DNA of 64,000 bases, taken from positions 2,545,501 through 2,609,500 of the forward strand of contig NZ_JUHB01000001.1 in assembly GCF_000799565.1 (NCBI RefSeq). Reading direction: 5' to 3'. Both the position numbers and the translations under genes were made by a program. The first letter of the stretch is position 1, and every line of letters starts with the position of its first letter. Positions 37,714-46,103 of the stretch are shown here, in pieces. Below the pieces are notes generated by a model. It made no database searches and had not been told where the DNA came from. It saw only the letters and a list, made by a program, of their open reading frames with translations. This DNA is from Cellulophaga sp. Hel_I_12 (GTDB lineage Bacteria > Bacteroidota > Bacteroidia > Flavobacteriales > Flavobacteriaceae).

Positions 37714-39405
37714 TTAGCCTTGCGAATTAAAAATTTGTTGTACTATTTTGTCAGTGATCAAATAGGTGGGTTTTACACCTGTGGTGCCTAAGCCTCCAGA
37801 GGCCAGGGTACTTCCTGTTTCTAATGGATTGTCAGAGGCATAATAGGCATAACGTACTTTTACATCTTCCCGAATACTTTTGCGTATTTTAGAAGCCGAT
37901 TGTATGGCTTTTTGGTAATGTACGCCTTCCATTTCTAAGCCAATGGCCTTCCAAGTAGAGGTATTAAAAAACTTTAAAATATCTTTATTTTGTAAAGAGG
38001 TCCCTAAAACAGTGACCATGGTGCCTTCTAAAACTTTTAAACCGTTCCCTTCAAAATCTGCAGCGCACAATTCATTTTTAAAGGGATAATTGTCTCCAGT
38101 ACCTTCAAAAATATGTGCTGATGGGATCATTAAATCACCTTTTCCACCCTCTAAAATTCCTGCTTTGCCCATAATGGATATTGATTCAATATCTAAAAAT
38201 ACCTCTTGGTTTTTTTTGATTTTATAGGGTTTTAATAACTCGTCTATAGTTTCATACGCTTGTTCCCCAAAGGCATAATCCATGACAAAGATAATAGGTT
38301 TTTTCTCACGAGCTAACTCTTTTTGAAATTCATAACTGCAATTAGCACTCGTCAGCTTTGCCGTATCAAAAATCTGGACATCGATATTGGTTCCTGATAG
38401 GTCGTCGATGGCAATCATGCCATTCTTTTTAGCTACGGAGATTACCTTATTGCGCAATGCAGAATTTTCAGCAGCACTTAGCTTTTCAAAAATAGCTAGG
38501 GAATTGGTATTGGGAAACTCTTTGGCTAAAGCTTTTTTAGCAAATAGCGAGTTCATGACACTGTGCATGTTGGCACTGATGATATGGATGGGTCTTTCTA
38601 ATAAGCCAGCGGTTTTTAGCGTTTTCTTTATCGTATCTGCCCAGCGCTCTCCATGAATATGATGTCCTAAGCGCTCTCGCAAAGCAGGGCTAAAGGTAAT
38701 AGCTCTTTTTTCACTTGAGACCTCTTCTTCTATCGCCAATTTTCCTAACCAATATATAATTTGCAGCAAACGATCAGGATTCTTTTTTGTGGCAAATTTT
38801 CCATACACCTCTAACAATTCATCAAAAGTTCTTCCTAAAACGTTGGCGGTGTGCATGATAGCAATTTCGCGTTCTGCTTGTGTCAGTTTTGACTTTGAAA
38901 TGGCGTATTCTAGCTTTTGCCAGTCACGCGTAGTGGTACCCGTTTCCTCAATAATGACCCGCTTTGAAATTTTATTTGACTCTATAAATAAAAAGGTTAA
39001 ATGCGTTAAAATATCATAAATATCAGATCTACCTCTGGTAATTTCGATGTTCATCTGCTCGTCATCTATGCGGTAGCAGTTTCGTCGCCGTTTTGGGGGT
39101 ATAATCGCCTTAAAATGCGATTTTCCGTATCCTTCATCAGAAGTTAAATTAATAAATCTGCATTGTTCAATACCTTCGGGTAAGCGCTCTAACACATAAA
39201 TTAAACCACTTAGTTCTGCCTTTTCTTCAGCAATGGTACCATATATTTCTGGGCGTAATTGTAATAAGGCATTTCTTAAGGTTTCCCCAGAAATACCCAT
39301 AGGTTTATAAAAGCCTCGATTAAATAAATGACGCATGGTGATGTACATGCGTTCAATGGCATTTGTAGATTCTTGTGCCCTAGTGGTGTTTGTGCTTTTG
39401 CTCAT
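37714..39405 (-). CDS. conserved Bacteroidota protein (DUF6909-like) with a nucleoside-phosphorylase-like C-terminal region
   Basis: A 563-residue soluble protein. I recognise it only as a conserved family of this phylum, probably DUF6909. The N-terminal 300 residues are helical, with no known motif. In the C-terminal part the order and spacing of motifs recall the nucleoside phosphorylase/nucleosidase superfamily: GKAGILEGGKGDLMIP (413-428) like the GxAGxL...GD strand, EMEG (491-494) like the ribose-binding ME-G motif, and YASDNP (522-527) like the catalytic S-D. The gene lies 69 bp after GH3 and 3 bp before wzz. A nucleosidase activity is inference and untested. Confidence 0.6.
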   Translation of the reverse strand: MSKSTNTTRAQESTNAIERMYITMRHLFNRGFYKPMGISGETLRNALLQLRPEIYGTIAEEKAELSGLIYVLERLPEGIEQCRFINLTSDEGYGKSHFKAIIPPKRRRNCYRIDDEQMNIEITRGRSDIYDILTHLTFLFIESNKISKRVIIEETGTTTRDWQKLEYAISKSKLTQAEREIAIMHTANVLGRTFDELLEVYGKFATKKNPDRLLQIIYWLGKLAIEEEVSSEKRAITFSPALRERLGHHIHGERWADTIKKTLKTAGLLERPIHIISANMHSVMNSLFAKKALAKEFPNTNSLAIFEKLSAAENSALRNKVISVAKKNGMIAIDDLSGTNIDVQIFDTAKLTSANCSYEFQKELAREKKPIIFVMDYAFGEQAYETIDELLKPYKIKKNQEVFLDIESISIMGKAGILEGGKGDLMIPSAHIFEGTGDNYPFKNELCAADFEGNGLKVLEGTMVTVLGTSLQNKDILKFFNTSTWKAIGLEMEGVHYQKAIQSASKIRKSIREDVKVRYAYYASDNPLETGSTLASGGLGTTGVKPTYLITDKIVQQIFNSQG

Positions 39406-39474
39406 AAATAAAATTCGTGTAAAATTACGACATAAATTTAAGTTCTTAAGGGTTCACCTGCCTGAGTCCCCATG

Positions 39475-40971
39475 CTATTTTTTAAAATCAGATAGTTTGT
39501 CCGCCACGCGTCGGTCATTTGAAAGGCGTTGCACTTTATTTTGCCCTCCTAATTTTCCGATAGCCTTCATATAGGCATTGAAGCCCCCTTCTTTTATGGT
39601 GGTTACTTTTAGTGTTTGGAGTATTTTACCCACTTTTAAGTCTAAATAATAACTATTTTGTTGCTGTAAAGTTTCATCGAGAACTTGAATAAATTTAGAA
39701 AAATTGCTGGGTTCTTTCTGAAACTCCACAAACCATTCGTGATACGGGAGTTCATTGTCCAAGGGTACTATTTGAGGGGCTACGGTAAACTCGTTTACTC
39801 GTGCATCAGTAGCTTCAATAGCTGCGAGCATGGCTGCTTCTACTTCTTTGCCAATAACATGTTCCCCAAAGGCTGAAATAAAATGCTTTATTCTTCCGGA
39901 GACTATAATTTTAAAGGGTTTTAATGAAATAAACTGAACGGTATCACCAATATTATAGGCCCATAATCCGGCATTTGTAGAAATAATGAGTACATAATTT
40001 ACGCCTATTTCCACGTCTTTAATGGTAAGTCGGTTGGGGTTTTCATCAAAAAACTCATCAGACTTAATAAACTCATAGAAAATACCTGAATTTAGGAGTA
40101 AAAGCATGCCTTTTTCTGTTTGCGAATTCTGATAGGCAAAAAAGCCCTCGCTAGCAGGGAAAAGCTCTATACTATCAACTTTTCTACCAATTAGGTTTTC
40201 AAATTTAGCCCGGTATGGTTCATAATTAACACCGCCATAGATAAACAGATTAAAGTTTTTAAATAAATCGCCTACTTTTTTGTGACTTGCACTGTGGAGT
40301 TTTTCAAAATACATTTGCACCCAAGAAGGTATACCTGCAATCACGGTCATATCTTCATGCATGGTTTCTTTTACAATTTCGTTTACTTTGGTGTCCCAGT
40401 CTTCTATACAATTGGTTTCCCAACTTGGCAACCTATTTTTTTGAAGGTAATTGGGCACATAATGAGCCGATATTCCTGATAGCCGACCTAATTTAACACC
40501 ATTTTTTTCAGTCAACACGGGACTCCCTTGTAGAAAAATCATTTTACCGTTTACAAAGTCTGCATTACCTGTTTCGTAAATATAATTTAGAATGGCATTC
40601 CGAGAGGCCTCTACCTGATGCCGTATCGATTCTTCGGTGATGGGGATGTACTTGGCGCCTGATGTTGTTCCTGATGTTTTTGCAAAATACACTGGTTTTT
40701 TTGGCCACAGGATATCACTTTCGCCCTGTACCACTCTATCCACATAGCTTTTGAGCTCCTCGTAGTCCCGGATAGGAACGTTCTTTACAAAATCAGCATG
40801 TGTTTTTATGCCATCAAAATGATGGTCTTTACCAAAGGCTGTGGGTCTTGCTTTTGCAATAAGTTCTTGAAAGAGTTTTTCTTGCGTTTCAAAAGGCCTA
40901 GACACCCATTTCTGGGAACGTTTATGAACTCTTTTGGCAAAAATTTTAGCAGCTAACGACTTTAGTGACAT
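39475..40971 (-). CDS. GH3 auxin-responsive promoter family protein (acyl-adenylate-forming)
   Basis: A 498-residue protein of the GH3 family in the ANL adenylase superfamily. The ATP-binding loop TSGTTSG lies at 99-105; the acyl-site YGGVNYEPYR and the GLWAYNIGDTV and SGRIKHFIS segments match GH3 motifs. In plants, GH3 enzymes join carboxylic hormones to amino acids; the bacterial substrate is unknown. It is 5 bp from the M23 peptidase gene, an arrangement common in flavobacteria. It has no signal peptide, so it is cytoplasmic. Confidence 0.88.
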   Translation of the reverse strand: MSLKSLAAKIFAKRVHKRSQKWVSRPFETQEKLFQELIAKARPTAFGKDHHFDGIKTHADFVKNVPIRDYEELKSYVDRVVQGESDILWPKKPVYFAKTSGTTSGAKYIPITEESIRHQVEASRNAILNYIYETGNADFVNGKMIFLQGSPVLTEKNGVKLGRLSGISAHYVPNYLQKNRLPSWETNCIEDWDTKVNEIVKETMHEDMTVIAGIPSWVQMYFEKLHSASHKKVGDLFKNFNLFIYGGVNYEPYRAKFENLIGRKVDSIELFPASEGFFAYQNSQTEKGMLLLLNSGIFYEFIKSDEFFDENPNRLTIKDVEIGVNYVLIISTNAGLWAYNIGDTVQFISLKPFKIIVSGRIKHFISAFGEHVIGKEVEAAMLAAIEATDARVNEFTVAPQIVPLDNELPYHEWFVEFQKEPSNFSKFIQVLDETLQQQNSYYLDLKVGKILQTLKVTTIKEGGFNAYMKAIGKLGGQNKVQRLSNDRRVADKLSDFKK

Positions 40972-40976
40972 AGTTA

Positions 40977-41846
40977 TTATTTAAAATCGATAAAATTTCT
41001 TGGGTTTACAGGACTGCCATTATTCCATAATTCAAAGTGCAAATGAGGTCCAGTAGAAAGCTCTCCAGTATTGCCTACCGCTGCAATGACTTCTCCAGCC
41101 TTTACCAAATCACCTTGTGATTTACTTAGTGATCCGTTGTGCTTATACACAGATAATAGGCAGTCTTTATGTTCTAAAAGAATTACGTAACCCGTTTCTG
41201 CAGTCCATTCTGAAAAAACTACGATGCCATCCGCAACCGATTTTACGGGTGTGCCTTTGGTGGCGACTATGTCAATGGCGTAATGTTTAATCGTTAAGTC
41301 GTACTCCTGAGAAATACTCCCGTTTAAGGGTGAGAACAAAATTTGACTTACATCTTTTGTGTTTTTTTCAAATAAATTGTATTTGTCTTCTAAAGCTACT
41401 TGTGCTCGTAAAACCGAATCTTCTTTTATCGGCGTTAAATCTATACTGGAAGGGTCTATTTTAAACTGCTCAAAGATAGAGTCTCTATTAATTTTGTTGT
41501 TGGTAATATCTCCCTTGAGAACTTTTCTAATATTATCTAAATACTTATTGGTATAATTTAAAACAGTCACTAGAGAGTCAGTTTTATAGGTGAGTTCTGT
41601 AGCTTGTTTTTTAAGTTTGGTCGAGGAGTATCCTGGAATATATTCTCGCAAAGGTGTAAAGGCAATCAATAAAGTGGTCAATGCAATCAGGCATACGGTA
41701 AAAAGCGAGCCTGTAATAAAAACATTAAGCCTACTTAATTTAAAAGAAATTTTTTCTTCGAAGGTATTTTCATTAAGAATAACCAAGCGATACTTATGGA
41801 GTAACTTTCGCTTAATTTCTTTTCTTTTTTTCTTTTTCTTCACCAT
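40977..41846 (-). CDS. M23-family metallopeptidase, membrane-anchored
   Basis: A 289-residue protein with a very basic cytoplasmic N-terminus (KKKKKRKEIKRK), one membrane helix at about 41-63, a coiled-coil region (about 75-165) and a C-terminal M23 domain. The zinc ligands His188 and Asp192 (HYAID) and the H-x-H pair at 268/270 (GPHLHFELW) are present, so a LytM-type peptidoglycan endopeptidase is likely active in the periplasm. The layout resembles coiled-coil M23 regulators of cell division or wall growth. It is divergent from tatA. Confidence 0.9.
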   Translation of the reverse strand: MVKKKKKRKEIKRKLLHKYRLVILNENTFEEKISFKLSRLNVFITGSLFTVCLIALTTLLIAFTPLREYIPGYSSTKLKKQATELTYKTDSLVTVLNYTNKYLDNIRKVLKGDITNNKINRDSIFEQFKIDPSSIDLTPIKEDSVLRAQVALEDKYNLFEKNTKDVSQILFSPLNGSISQEYDLTIKHYAIDIVATKGTPVKSVADGIVVFSEWTAETGYVILLEHKDCLLSVYKHNGSLSKSQGDLVKAGEVIAAVGNTGELSTGPHLHFELWNNGSPVNPRNFIDFK

Positions 41847-41852
41847 ACCTCA

Positions 41853-41860
41853 CAAATATA
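41853..41860 (-). promoter_or_regulatory. candidate -7 element of the M23-GH3 operon
   Basis: Reads TATATTTG on the - strand only 7 bp before the ATG, which would make the transcript nearly leaderless. The upstream TTG is 23 bp away, longer than usual. Confidence 0.3.
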
Positions 41861-42018
41861 AGCTTAGTATTATATTTTTTCTACAAGTTTGGAAAAATAT
41901 ACGTTTTTTACCCATACTAAAGTATTAAGTTTCTCGTTAGGTATACAGTACGCCAATATTATTTTTAAATATAATTAAGGTATCTTAAATATTAACACAA
42001 CATCTAATACTTTTTTAG

Positions 42019-42026
42019 TAAATTTG
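42019..42026 (+). promoter_or_regulatory. -7 element of tatA
   Basis: TAAATTTG matches TAnnTTTG and lies 21 bp before the tatA ATG. No exact -33 TTG is seen. Confidence 0.45.
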
Positions 42027-42046
42027 TAGCTCTAAAATAAAAAATT

Positions 42047-42238
42047 ATGATAGTATCAAATATAGTTTTGGCGATTCCGGGACCGGCCTCTATAGTATTA
42101 ATTGTAGTCGCTATCTTATTACTTTTTGGTGGTAAAAAAATTCCTGAATTAATGCGTGGATTGGGTAGCGGGATTAAAGAATTTAAAGATGCTTCCAAAG
42201 ATGATGATGCATCAAACAAAATAGAAGAAAAAAAGTAA
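42047..42238 (+). CDS. tatA: Sec-independent protein translocase subunit TatA
   Basis: A 63-residue TatA/E protein. It has one membrane helix at about 9-27, the conserved FGGKKIPEL hinge with the FG pair, an amphipathic helix ([15 protein letters not shown]) and an acidic/lysine tail. It forms the pore of the twin-arginine export system with TatC, which is not in the window. It is a single-gene unit followed by a clear terminator, and divergent from the M23 gene as in other flavobacteria. Confidence 0.93.
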   Translation: MIVSNIVLAIPGPASIVLIVVAILLLFGGKKIPELMRGLGSGIKEFKDASKDDDASNKIEEKK

Positions 42239-42265
42239 ACTATTTTTTAGGTTTACCAAAGCATT

Positions 42266-42292
42266 AACCACGTTGATTAACGTGGTTTTTTT
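42266..42292 (+). terminator. tatA intrinsic terminator
   Basis: Perfect 9-bp stem AACCACGTT / AACGTGGTT with a GATT loop, followed by a run of T (42286-42292), 28 bp after the tatA stop. Confidence 0.85.
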
Positions 42293-42607
42293 GTGGGCAA
42301 GAGTGAGTTGCATTCTTCTGAAATAAACGTTTTGTGGGTTATTATAGAATTTGAGGAATTGAGCGTTTTTTCATCTCATGAACCTTAAATGGGAATTTTC
42401 CTTATTTTTATAATGCTTTAAAATAAGAATCTGAGTTTTTGAAATTGAGGAATAGTTTGGTTTGGTGACGAGATAAAAAAGCGCGTATAGTAGGTCAAAA
42501 TAAGCTTTAAAAATGAACTAAATGCTTTGGGCAGCGACACTTAATAGGTAGATAACTTGCTTTAACATATCATTTTAACCTTGTTTTACGACGTGTTCTG
42601 AGTCATT

Positions 42608-42644
42608 TACAACAAATATTTAGTCATTCATCGACATTGTTGTA
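42608..42644. promoter_or_regulatory. dyad upstream of the PorE-like gene, candidate regulator site
   Basis: TACAACAA (42608-42615) and its exact complement TTGTTGTA (42637-42644) are separated by 21 bp, about 125 bp before the ATG. The same word TTACAACAAA recurs at 44996-45005, just after this gene. Which protein binds is unknown. Confidence 0.3.
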
Positions 42645-42768
42645 CTATTGTTCGATATAGTATAGATGATGGCGGCTCATACGTCTTAAAGATTTAAATT
42701 GGGTTGGTGATTAGTTGTGAAAAAGAATTGATGCTAGTAAAATCACGGCATGCCATTTTTAAAAAGTA

Positions 42769-44877
42769 ATGATGAAAAAAATACTTATAGTTCTAATTTT
42801 TCTTTCTTTCTTGGGGATAAAGGCCCAAGAAAAGAATAGGGCCAAAGAGGTGGTGGAAAATAGGACTATCAAAACGAAGGAAAAAACAAATTCTGACAGC
42901 ATTCCATCAATCCCTATAGAAGAGGTTACCATAGACTTATTAAATGCTCTGAGAGATGCCCAAAATGCCGCTAAGGAAAATCCTGGTTCATCTAAACTCA
43001 TTGAAAAGGCTGATTTTTATTTTGAAAAAATGTGGTATGTTGAAGCCGCCGCGTTTTATGAAATGGCCCTAAAAGATAAAAGCAATTATTCTTTTGAAGT
43101 ATTAAAAAAAGCAGGTGATGCGTATTATTTTAATTCGAACATGGATAAAGCTTTTTATTATTATGATATTCTTTATAAAAATTATGAAGAATATATGTCT
43201 CCGGATAATTATTTTAAGTATGCACACACCTTAAAGGGTACCGGTAAATATGGAAAAGCGAAAAGGTTAATGCGTGTTTACCATAAAATGGAACCTAATT
43301 TTGACACTACTATAGATTTGGAAAATGAAACACCAAATGAAATTGTTTTGGATAACATACTTAACGCAGGTTTAAAGTTTGATATTAAGAATATGGAGAT
43401 CAATTCTAAGAATTCAGACTTTTCTCCTATGTTTTATGAATCGGATAAAGTAGTTTATGCCTCATCAAAAGATTCTTCGGTGTATGCAACAAGAAAATAC
43501 AAATGGAATGATCAACCCTTTTTAGATTTATATGTAACCACGATGAATGAGGAAACTGCAGAATTAAAAAACGCAGTTAAATTTTCAAAGAAAATAAATT
43601 CTAAGTATCATGAAGCATCAGTAGCTTTTTCTCCTGATAATGCTACCATGTATTTTACACGAAATAACTACAGTAAAAAATTAAAACGAGATGGAAATGG
43701 TATCAACCATTTAAAGCTCTATAAGTCGGTTAAGGTAGGTGAGGAGTGGTCAGAGGCCACCGAATTACCTTTCAATAGTGATTCCTATTCTACCGGTCAT
43801 CCTGCCTTAAGTTCCGATGGAAAACTTTTGTATTTTGTATCAGATATGCCGGGGTGCATAGGTGAAACTGATATTTTTGTAGTGGATGTTTTGGAAGATG
43901 GGACCTATTCAGAACCTAGAAATTTAGGACCCAATATCAACACCAACAAAAAGGAATTGTTTCCATTTATCACCGATACCAAGCTGTATTTTTCTTCAAA
44001 CGGCCACGTGGGCCTTGGAGGTTTAGATATTTATGAATCTTCTTATGATGTAGAAGGTTTTCAAGAAGCTATTAATGTTGGTAAACCCGTAAATAGTAAT
44101 AAGGATGATTTTTCATATATCATCAATGAAAAAAATCAAACAGGATATTTTGCTTCAAATCGACCAGGCGGAAAAGGAGACGATGATATTTATTCTTTCA
44201 AAGTAGTACCCCCTGAAAAAACAACGAAGGCCACTATTGCGGGTATTGTTACAGAATTGGTCACTGGCGACTATATGCCCGAAGCCTTAGTGACGCTATT
44301 GGATGAGAACAACATTAAATTAAAAGAAATTGAAATACAAGAGGACGGAAGCTTTGTTTTCGAGGGAATAGAAGGAAATAAAAAATATGTACTGCGTACT
44401 ACCAAAGACGGATTCATTGAAGACACCAAGGAGGTCTTTGCCGAGGTTGATGAAACGGTACAGATGGATGTGGCATTAAGGCGACTAGAAGAGCGTATTA
44501 CTGTTGAAGAGGGCATTAGAAAACTTAAAACCGATAAGATTTATTTTAATTTTGATGCCGCTAAAATACGGAACGATGCTACTGTGGCCTTAGATAAACT
44601 TATAGGGACCATGAAGGAATACCCAAGCATGGTTATAAAAATAGAATCGCATACAGACAGCAGAGGTCCAAAAGCCTATAATCTTTATTTATCAGACAAG
44701 AGAGCAAAAGCTACTCAAGCGTATATGTTAGCGCAAGGAATCGATGCAAGTCGAATCGAGAGCGCCATAGGCTACGGAGAAGAAAGGTTACTCAACGATT
44801 GTGATGGTACCGTTAGCTGCACCAAAGAAAAGCACGAGCTTAATAGACGTTCTGAGTTTATTATTGTAAAAATGTAA
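42769..44877 (+). CDS. PorE-like outer-membrane-associated protein (TPR, beta-propeller, carboxypeptidase-regulatory-like, OmpA)
   Basis: A 702-residue exported protein. The signal peptide covers residues 1-20 (ending IKAQ). TPR-like helices lie at about 65-170, and PD40/WD40-like propeller repeats at about 215-480 (ASVAFSPDNATMYFT, HPALSSDGKLLYFVSD, GYFASNRPGGKGDDDIY). A carboxypeptidase regulatory-like domain follows at about 485-570 (AGIVTELVTG), and an OmpA peptidoglycan-binding domain at about 590-702 (IESHTDSRG, NRRSEF). This domain order is that of PorE of the type IX secretion/gliding apparatus. No PorP/SprF partner gene is adjacent, so it may be a stand-alone paralogue. Confidence 0.88.
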   Translation: MMKKILIVLIFLSFLGIKAQEKNRAKEVVENRTIKTKEKTNSDSIPSIPIEEVTIDLLNALRDAQNAAKENPGSSKLIEKADFYFEKMWYVEAAAFYEMALKDKSNYSFEVLKKAGDAYYFNSNMDKAFYYYDILYKNYEEYMSPDNYFKYAHTLKGTGKYGKAKRLMRVYHKMEPNFDTTIDLENETPNEIVLDNILNAGLKFDIKNMEINSKNSDFSPMFYESDKVVYASSKDSSVYATRKYKWNDQPFLDLYVTTMNEETAELKNAVKFSKKINSKYHEASVAFSPDNATMYFTRNNYSKKLKRDGNGINHLKLYKSVKVGEEWSEATELPFNSDSYSTGHPALSSDGKLLYFVSDMPGCIGETDIFVVDVLEDGTYSEPRNLGPNINTNKKELFPFITDTKLYFSSNGHVGLGGLDIYESSYDVEGFQEAINVGKPVNSNKDDFSYIINEKNQTGYFASNRPGGKGDDDIYSFKVVPPEKTTKATIAGIVTELVTGDYMPEALVTLLDENNIKLKEIEIQEDGSFVFEGIEGNKKYVLRTTKDGFIEDTKEVFAEVDETVQMDVALRRLEERITVEEGIRKLKTDKIYFNFDAAKIRNDATVALDKLIGTMKEYPSMVIKIESHTDSRGPKAYNLYLSDKRAKATQAYMLAQGIDASRIESAIGYGEERLLNDCDGTVSCTKEKHELNRRSEFIIVKM

Positions 44878-44994
44878 AATGAGACGCCTGATTTTAACTA
44901 TAAAGATGAGTAATTTAGGTGAAATTACTGTTTTAGGGCAGTAGATAAGATTATTTACATGTCATTTAACCGATTTAGGCTACCGTTCATAAGA

Positions 44995-45028
44995 CTTACA
45001 ACAAAATAGCTAGGCTTCACAACAAAAA
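44995..45028 (+). promoter_or_regulatory. direct repeats, candidate regulator binding sites
   Basis: CTTACAACAAAA (from 44995) and CTTCACAACAAAA (from 45015) are spaced so that ACAACAAAA recurs 21 bp apart, two helical turns. This is the geometry of tandem sites for LytTR-type regulators; assignment to that family is inference. Confidence 0.35.
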
Positions 45029-45053
45029 GTGTTACAAAATAGCATACGCTCTG

Positions 45054-45061
45054 TATCTTTG
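45054..45061 (+). promoter_or_regulatory. orphan -7 element
   Basis: TATCTTTG (TAnnTTTG) points towards the hairpin at 45206 with no substantial gene in between. It would give a transcript of about 170 nt. Confidence 0.4.
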
Positions 45062-45205
45062 AAATGTATTTGAGTGACGAATTTTTCCCCAAATTAATGA
45101 CTTCACTAAAATACGGATCTAGTGCAAGGTTTCCCCAAAAACTCAAGCACAAGAGCTAAAGAAAATAGTAGACCCCAATTAGCCTTTAACCTACGCTAAA
45201 AGACA

Positions 45206-45238
45206 AAAAAACGCCTTCTTATTGAGAAGGCGTTTTTT
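45206..45238. terminator. strong bidirectional terminator
   Basis: A perfect 14-bp inverted repeat (AAAAAACGCCTTCT / AGAAGGCGTTTTTT) with a 5-nt loop. It has T-runs on both strands, so it can stop transcripts from the + strand and from sdhCAB on the - strand. Confidence 0.9.
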
Positions 45239-45293
45239 ATTAGCTATGGTTTTACCTTTTGTAAAAGTAAAACAAAAGGATTGTTACGCTATT

Positions 45294-46034
45294 TTAGAAA
45301 TTTGCTTTTAACAATTCTCTGTTCATACGCGCGATATTTTCTAATGAAATTCCTTTAGGACACTCCACTTCGCAGGCTCCTGTATTGGTACAGTTCCCGA
45401 AACCTTCTAAATCCATCTGAGCCACCATGTTTTTAACACGATCAGCAGCTTCAACCTGCCCTTGTGGTAATAAGGCGTACTGAGATACTTTTGCACCAAC
45501 AAAGAGCATTGCAGATGAGTTTTTACAACTCGCTACACAGGCACCACAACCGATGCACGTGGCAGCATCCATGGCTAGATCCGCATTGTGTTTAGAAATA
45601 AGTGTAGCATTGGCATCTTGGGTATTTCCTGAGGTATTTACAGATATGTAGCCACCAGCATGTTGAATACGATCAAAAGCGCTTCTGTCAACAGATAAAT
45701 CTTTTAATACAGGGAATGCTTTTGCTCTAAAAGGCTCAATGGTGATCACATCGCCATCTTTAAACATACGCATGTGCAATTGACAGGTAGTAACACCTCT
45801 GTCTGGCCCGTGAGCCTCGCCATTGATATACATAGAACAAGATCCGCAGATACCTTCACGGCAATCATGATCAAACGCAACAGGGCTATCCCCATTGTTT
45901 ATCAATTGTTCGTTTAAAACATCCATCATCTCTAAAAATGACATGTGTTCAGATATTTCTGTAACCTTATAATCGACCATTTGACCCTTAGATTTTGAGT
46001 CTTTTTGTCTCCAAATTTTTAATGTAAGATTCAT
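45294..46034 (-). CDS. sdhB: succinate dehydrogenase/fumarate reductase iron-sulfur subunit
   Basis: A 246-residue subunit. The N-terminal [2Fe-2S] domain has [11 protein letters not shown] with a further Cys (TTCQLH). The C-terminal ferredoxin domain has [11 protein letters not shown] and a second Cys set ([12 protein letters not shown]) for the [4Fe-4S] and [3Fe-4S] clusters. It passes electrons from the flavoprotein to the cytochrome b subunit. It is the last gene of sdhCAB; a hairpin lies in the 69-bp gap after sdhA. Confidence 0.96.
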   Translation of the reverse strand: MNLTLKIWRQKDSKSKGQMVDYKVTEISEHMSFLEMMDVLNEQLINNGDSPVAFDHDCREGICGSCSMYINGEAHGPDRGVTTCQLHMRMFKDGDVITIEPFRAKAFPVLKDLSVDRSAFDRIQHAGGYISVNTSGNTQDANATLISKHNADLAMDAATCIGCGACVASCKNSSAMLFVGAKVSQYALLPQGQVEAADRVKNMVAQMDLEGFGNCTNTGACEVECPKGISLENIARMNRELLKANF

Positions 46035-46063
46035 ATTTTTTAGTTTTTGGTTGTTCGTTGTTC

Positions 46064-46090
46064 GTTGCGGGTTTTTTTAAAACCAGCAAC
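46064..46090 (-). other. intercistronic hairpin between sdhA and sdhB
   Basis: GTTGCGGGTTTT (46064-46075) pairs with AAAACCAGCAAC (46079-46090) with one mismatch and a 3-nt loop. A short tandem repeat (TTGTTCG twice) sits beside it. It may adjust sdhB expression or mRNA processing. Confidence 0.4.
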
Positions 46091-46103
46091 TTGCAACCAT
46101 CAA

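Larger units (their letters stand above)
42239..42768. other. intergenic region between tatA and the PorE-like gene
   Basis: About 530 bp. It holds the tatA terminator (42266-42292) and a dyad TACAACAA...TTGTTGTA (42608-42644). I find no coding frame and no full consensus promoter for the downstream gene. Confidence 0.5.
44878..45293. other. intergenic region with direct repeats, orphan promoter and bidirectional terminator
   Basis: About 415 bp between two convergent units. It contains direct repeats (44995-45028), a TATCTTTG element (45054-45061), short frames of 31 and 20 codons (45064-45159 and 45097-45159, same stop) and a strong hairpin (45206-45238). Confidence 0.5.
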
